DNA of 14,580 nt from an uncultured Eubacteriales bacterium (GTDB lineage: Bacteria > Bacillota > Clostridia > Christensenellales > CAG-138), in the NCBI GenBank assembly GCA_900547135.1, contig URFJ01000035.1, positions 1 through 14,580 on the forward strand, written 5' to 3'. Both the position numbers and the translations under genes were made by a program. Position 1 is the first letter of the stretch, and the number at the start of each line of letters is the position of its first letter. This document shows positions 13,955-14,580 of this stretch, piece by piece. Below the pieces are notes generated by a model, which worked only from the letters and a program-made list of their open reading frames with translations, searched no databases and was not told the DNA's origin.

Positions 13955-14580
13955 TTATATAGATATAGTATGCATATTCATAGCTTCTTCGTGAACGAGT
14001 CCCGCCATTATGCTTTCATTCAATTCCAAGTAAACCGGGCAGTGGTCGCTACCCATTACTTCAGGCATAATTCTACAGCTTGATATGGCATTCTTAATCC
14101 GATCGCTGACTAAAAAATAATCAATTCTCCAACCTATGTTTCTCGCCCTCGAATTCGCCATGTAGCTCCACCAGGTATACGCATCCGTAAGATCCGGATA
14201 TAAATGCCTAAACGCGTCAATAAAGCCATACCCCAACAGCTCCGTGAATTTTTTCCTTTCGGCATCCGTAAATCCGGCGTTATTGCGGTTTGCCTTTGGG
14301 TTTTTAAGGTCTATCTCATTATGGGCAACGTTGAGATCGCCGCATACTATCACCGGCTTTTTTCTGTTAAGCCCGCATAAATACCCTGCAAACGTTTCCT
14401 CCCACGACATTCTGTAATCAAGCCTAGCAAGCTCCCTTTGCGAATTAGGAGTATATACCGTGACAAAATAATAATTTTCGTATTCCAGCGTAATTACGCG
14501 CCCCTCTGTATCAAAGTACGGGGCGTTAATGCCAAAATACACTGATATAGGATCGCGCTTCACGAACACTGCCGTACCTG
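13955..14580 (-). CDS. xth: Exodeoxyribonuclease III (AP endonuclease), C-terminal part, cut by the window edge
   Basis: About 208 codons are visible and the frame stays open to the last base, where it reads GTAVFVK, a conserved internal motif of ExoIII, so the N-terminus lies outside. The enzyme cuts DNA 5' to abasic sites and removes 3' blocking groups in base-excision repair, needing Mg2+. Visible motifs of the endonuclease/exonuclease/phosphatase fold are VYTPNSQ, the catalytic VCGDLNVAHNEIDL, TWWSYMANSRARNIGWRIDYFLVS and the final GSDHCPV with the catalytic Asp-His pair. After SDHCPV the protein runs on for about 24 residues, somewhat longer than usual. The unknown gene follows at once, suggesting one transcript. 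Confidence 0.95.
   Translation of the reverse strand, partial: GTAVFVKRDPISVYFGINAPYFDTEGRVITLEYENYYFVTVYTPNSQRELARLDYRMSWEETFAGYLCGLNRKKPVIVCGDLNVAHNEIDLKNPKANRNNAGFTDAERKKFTELLGYGFIDAFRHLYPDLTDAYTWWSYMANSRARNIGWRIDYFLVSDRIKNAISSCRIMPEVMGSDHCPVYLELNESIMAGLVHEEAMNMHTISI

Noticed and set aside
1..14580. CRISPR array, tRNA, rRNA, prophage or attachment sites
   Set aside because: No regularly spaced repeats, tRNA-like cloverleaf, rRNA sequence or phage genes were seen on either strand.

Overview
The window looks like a chromosomal stretch of an anaerobic, fermentative Gram-positive bacterium of the Clostridia type. The basis is strong Shine-Dalgarno sites (AAGGAGG, GGAGG), use of TTG as a start, lipobox lipoproteins, the pairing of a G5/3D cell-wall protein with ksgA, a MecA-like class B penicillin-binding protein, and a CoA-transferase/thiolase set next to methionine gamma-lyase. 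Base composition is intermediate in genes and AT-rich in most spacers. No species can be named from the sequence.

Layout. 1-1197 (+) is the 3' part of a PQQ-like beta-propeller gene. It faces an AraC/GyrI-type regulator (1301-2191, -) across a bidirectional terminator. An AT-rich gap of about 400 bp follows with nothing recognisable. 2655-5398 (-) holds a probable operon: G5/3D cell-wall protein, ksgA/rsmA, then a small lipoprotein that also has its own promoter. A 170-bp divergent control region with two good sigma-A-type promoters separates this from a MecA-like transpeptidase (5572-8133, +). 8269-10800 (+) is a tight three-gene operon for the two subunits of an acetoacetate-type CoA-transferase and an acetyl-CoA acetyltransferase, ended by a strong hairpin. 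Methionine gamma-lyase (11244-12449, +) follows with its own promoter.

12497-12929 is the remnant of an IS3-family (IS150-like) insertion sequence. It keeps both terminal inverted repeats, has one frameshift, and has lost most of orfA/orfB. 13005-13260 is a GC-rich, highly structured segment that I interpret as a non-coding RNA of about 256 nt on the minus strand. It has several long-range helices, and G-U/A-C asymmetry in four helices picks out the minus strand. The window closes with an unknown ~207-aa protein and the C-terminal part of exonuclease III (both -).

How the genes work together. The thiolase and CoA-transferase interconvert acetyl-CoA, acetoacetyl-CoA and acetoacetate or short-chain acids. 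Methionine gamma-lyase feeds 2-oxobutyrate, ammonia and methanethiol into amino-acid fermentation. The divergent G5/3D protein and transpeptidase both act on the cell envelope. The item most worth a second look is the structured RNA at 13005-13260, whose repeated GUAAAC/GUUUAC segments allow two mutually exclusive folds.
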